NCBI GenBank assembly: GCA_902478765.1
Contig: CABSMN010000108.1
Span: 1 to 5,216 of the forward strand
Length of the DNA: 5,216 nt
Origin: an uncultured Collinsella sp.
GTDB taxonomy: Bacteria; Actinomycetota; Coriobacteriia; Coriobacteriales; Coriobacteriaceae
Reading direction: 5' to 3'
Position numbers and translations under genes: made by a program. Position 1 is the stretch's first letter. Every line of letters starts with the position of its first letter. Below are positions 4,797-5,216 of this stretch, piece after piece. A model generated the notes under the pieces. That model ran no database searches. It was not told where the DNA came from and worked only from the letters and a program-made list of their open reading frames with translations.

Positions 4797-5216
4797 TTAC
4801 TTTCGGCAGCCCTCTTTCCAAGCCTCGGCCGCAACCTTCCAGCGAAAACGCAAGTCGCGCTCGCGGTCGATGAACATGATGGCAAACGCGACAAACAGCA
4901 GCACGCTCGCCACGACGATGGCGTGCAGGCCCATGCGCTCAATACACCAGTTGCCCAACACGGCGCCAAACACAAAGGTAAAGATCACGCCAAAGTACAG
5001 CAGGCCGTTTTCCAAAAAGCCGCGCCTGTGGGTGATGATGTAATCATCCACGTTTTGTAGCGCGTTGCGCAAGTTGCCGATGCACATGGTCGTAGCGATG
5101 CCGTGACCGTGGATCTTGCGGAAGCTCTCTACCTGCATACCGCAGGCAAACGAAGTGAGGCAGTTGGCGAGCAGGTTGTAACCGCCGCCCGGGATAAAGC
5201 TCACGCCCAGCAAGAT
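4797..5216 (-). CDS. YoaK/DUF1275 family membrane protein, C-terminal part only
   Basis: Only the last 139 residues are present; the gene enters from the right edge in frame, and about 80-90 N-terminal residues are probably missing. Family members are small integral membrane proteins of unknown function, about 220-230 residues long. The fragment has a hydrophobic, glycine-rich stretch leading to FACGMQ (fragment residues 23-28). A loop with a TTMCIGNL motif (42-49) corresponds to the G(M/L)Q ... TT..TGN pattern I associate with this family. Two clear membrane segments follow, about 71-90 and 97-116, and then a basic, charged tail (DRERDLRFRWK) that is probably cytoplasmic. TAA at 4799-4797 ends the gene, with an intrinsic terminator immediately after. 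It runs in the same direction as fucO but is separated by that terminator. The family assignment rests on pattern memory, and no substrate can be inferred. Confidence 0.75.
   Translation of the reverse strand: MLLGVSFIPGGGYNLLANCLTSFACGMQVESFRKIHGHGIATTMCIGNLRNALQNVDDYIITHRRGFLENGLLYFGVIFTFVFGAVLGNWCIERMGLHAIVVASVLLFVAFAIMFIDRERDLRFRWKVAAEAWKEGCRK

Overview
The window is a high-GC bacterial chromosome segment with compact, mostly single-gene transcription units. The Fe-dependent FucO-type reductase, the M42 peptidase, the YoaK-type membrane protein and the GC-rich codon use suggest an anaerobic gut actinobacterium of the Coriobacteriia, perhaps Collinsella or a relative. That placement is inferred from overall appearance, without a database search. 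No phage, transposase, CRISPR array, rRNA or tRNA was seen.

Left part, + strand: the C-terminal 129 residues of a cysteine synthase (cysK) end at 392. A 180-bp gap follows, holding an extended -10 promoter candidate (492-500) and a GC-rich hairpin with a T tract (505-543). The complete tRNA 2-thiouridylase gene mnmA runs from 573 to 1673. Both genes concern sulfur: cysteine is the usual sulfur source that, through a cysteine desulfurase, feeds MnmA.

Middle part: mnmA converges on an M42 metallopeptidase gene (1810-2853, - strand). The 136 bp between them hold a large palindrome (20-bp perfect arms, about 1688-1758) and a second hairpin (1766-1801) placed as the peptidase terminator. Upstream of the peptidase is a gene-free stretch of about 610 bp (2854-3464) with several hairpins, an imperfect inverted repeat and the terminator of the next gene.

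Right part, - strand: fucO (lactaldehyde / 1,2-propanediol oxidoreductase, 3465-4631) is followed by a strong intrinsic terminator (3372-3409). It is preceded by an AT-rich promoter region with operator-like repeats. Beyond that is the C-terminal 139 residues of a YoaK/DUF1275 membrane protein (4797 to the window edge), which has its own intrinsic terminator (4755-4790).

The genes are ordinary housekeeping and catabolic genes, and I found no convincing new multi-gene system. The most notable signals are non-coding. Two palindromes 3 kb apart share a TTGCGG...AGGGACwGCCC arm, which suggests a dispersed palindromic repeat family that sits at gene ends. The hairpin-rich intergenic region at 2913-3370 is the other.
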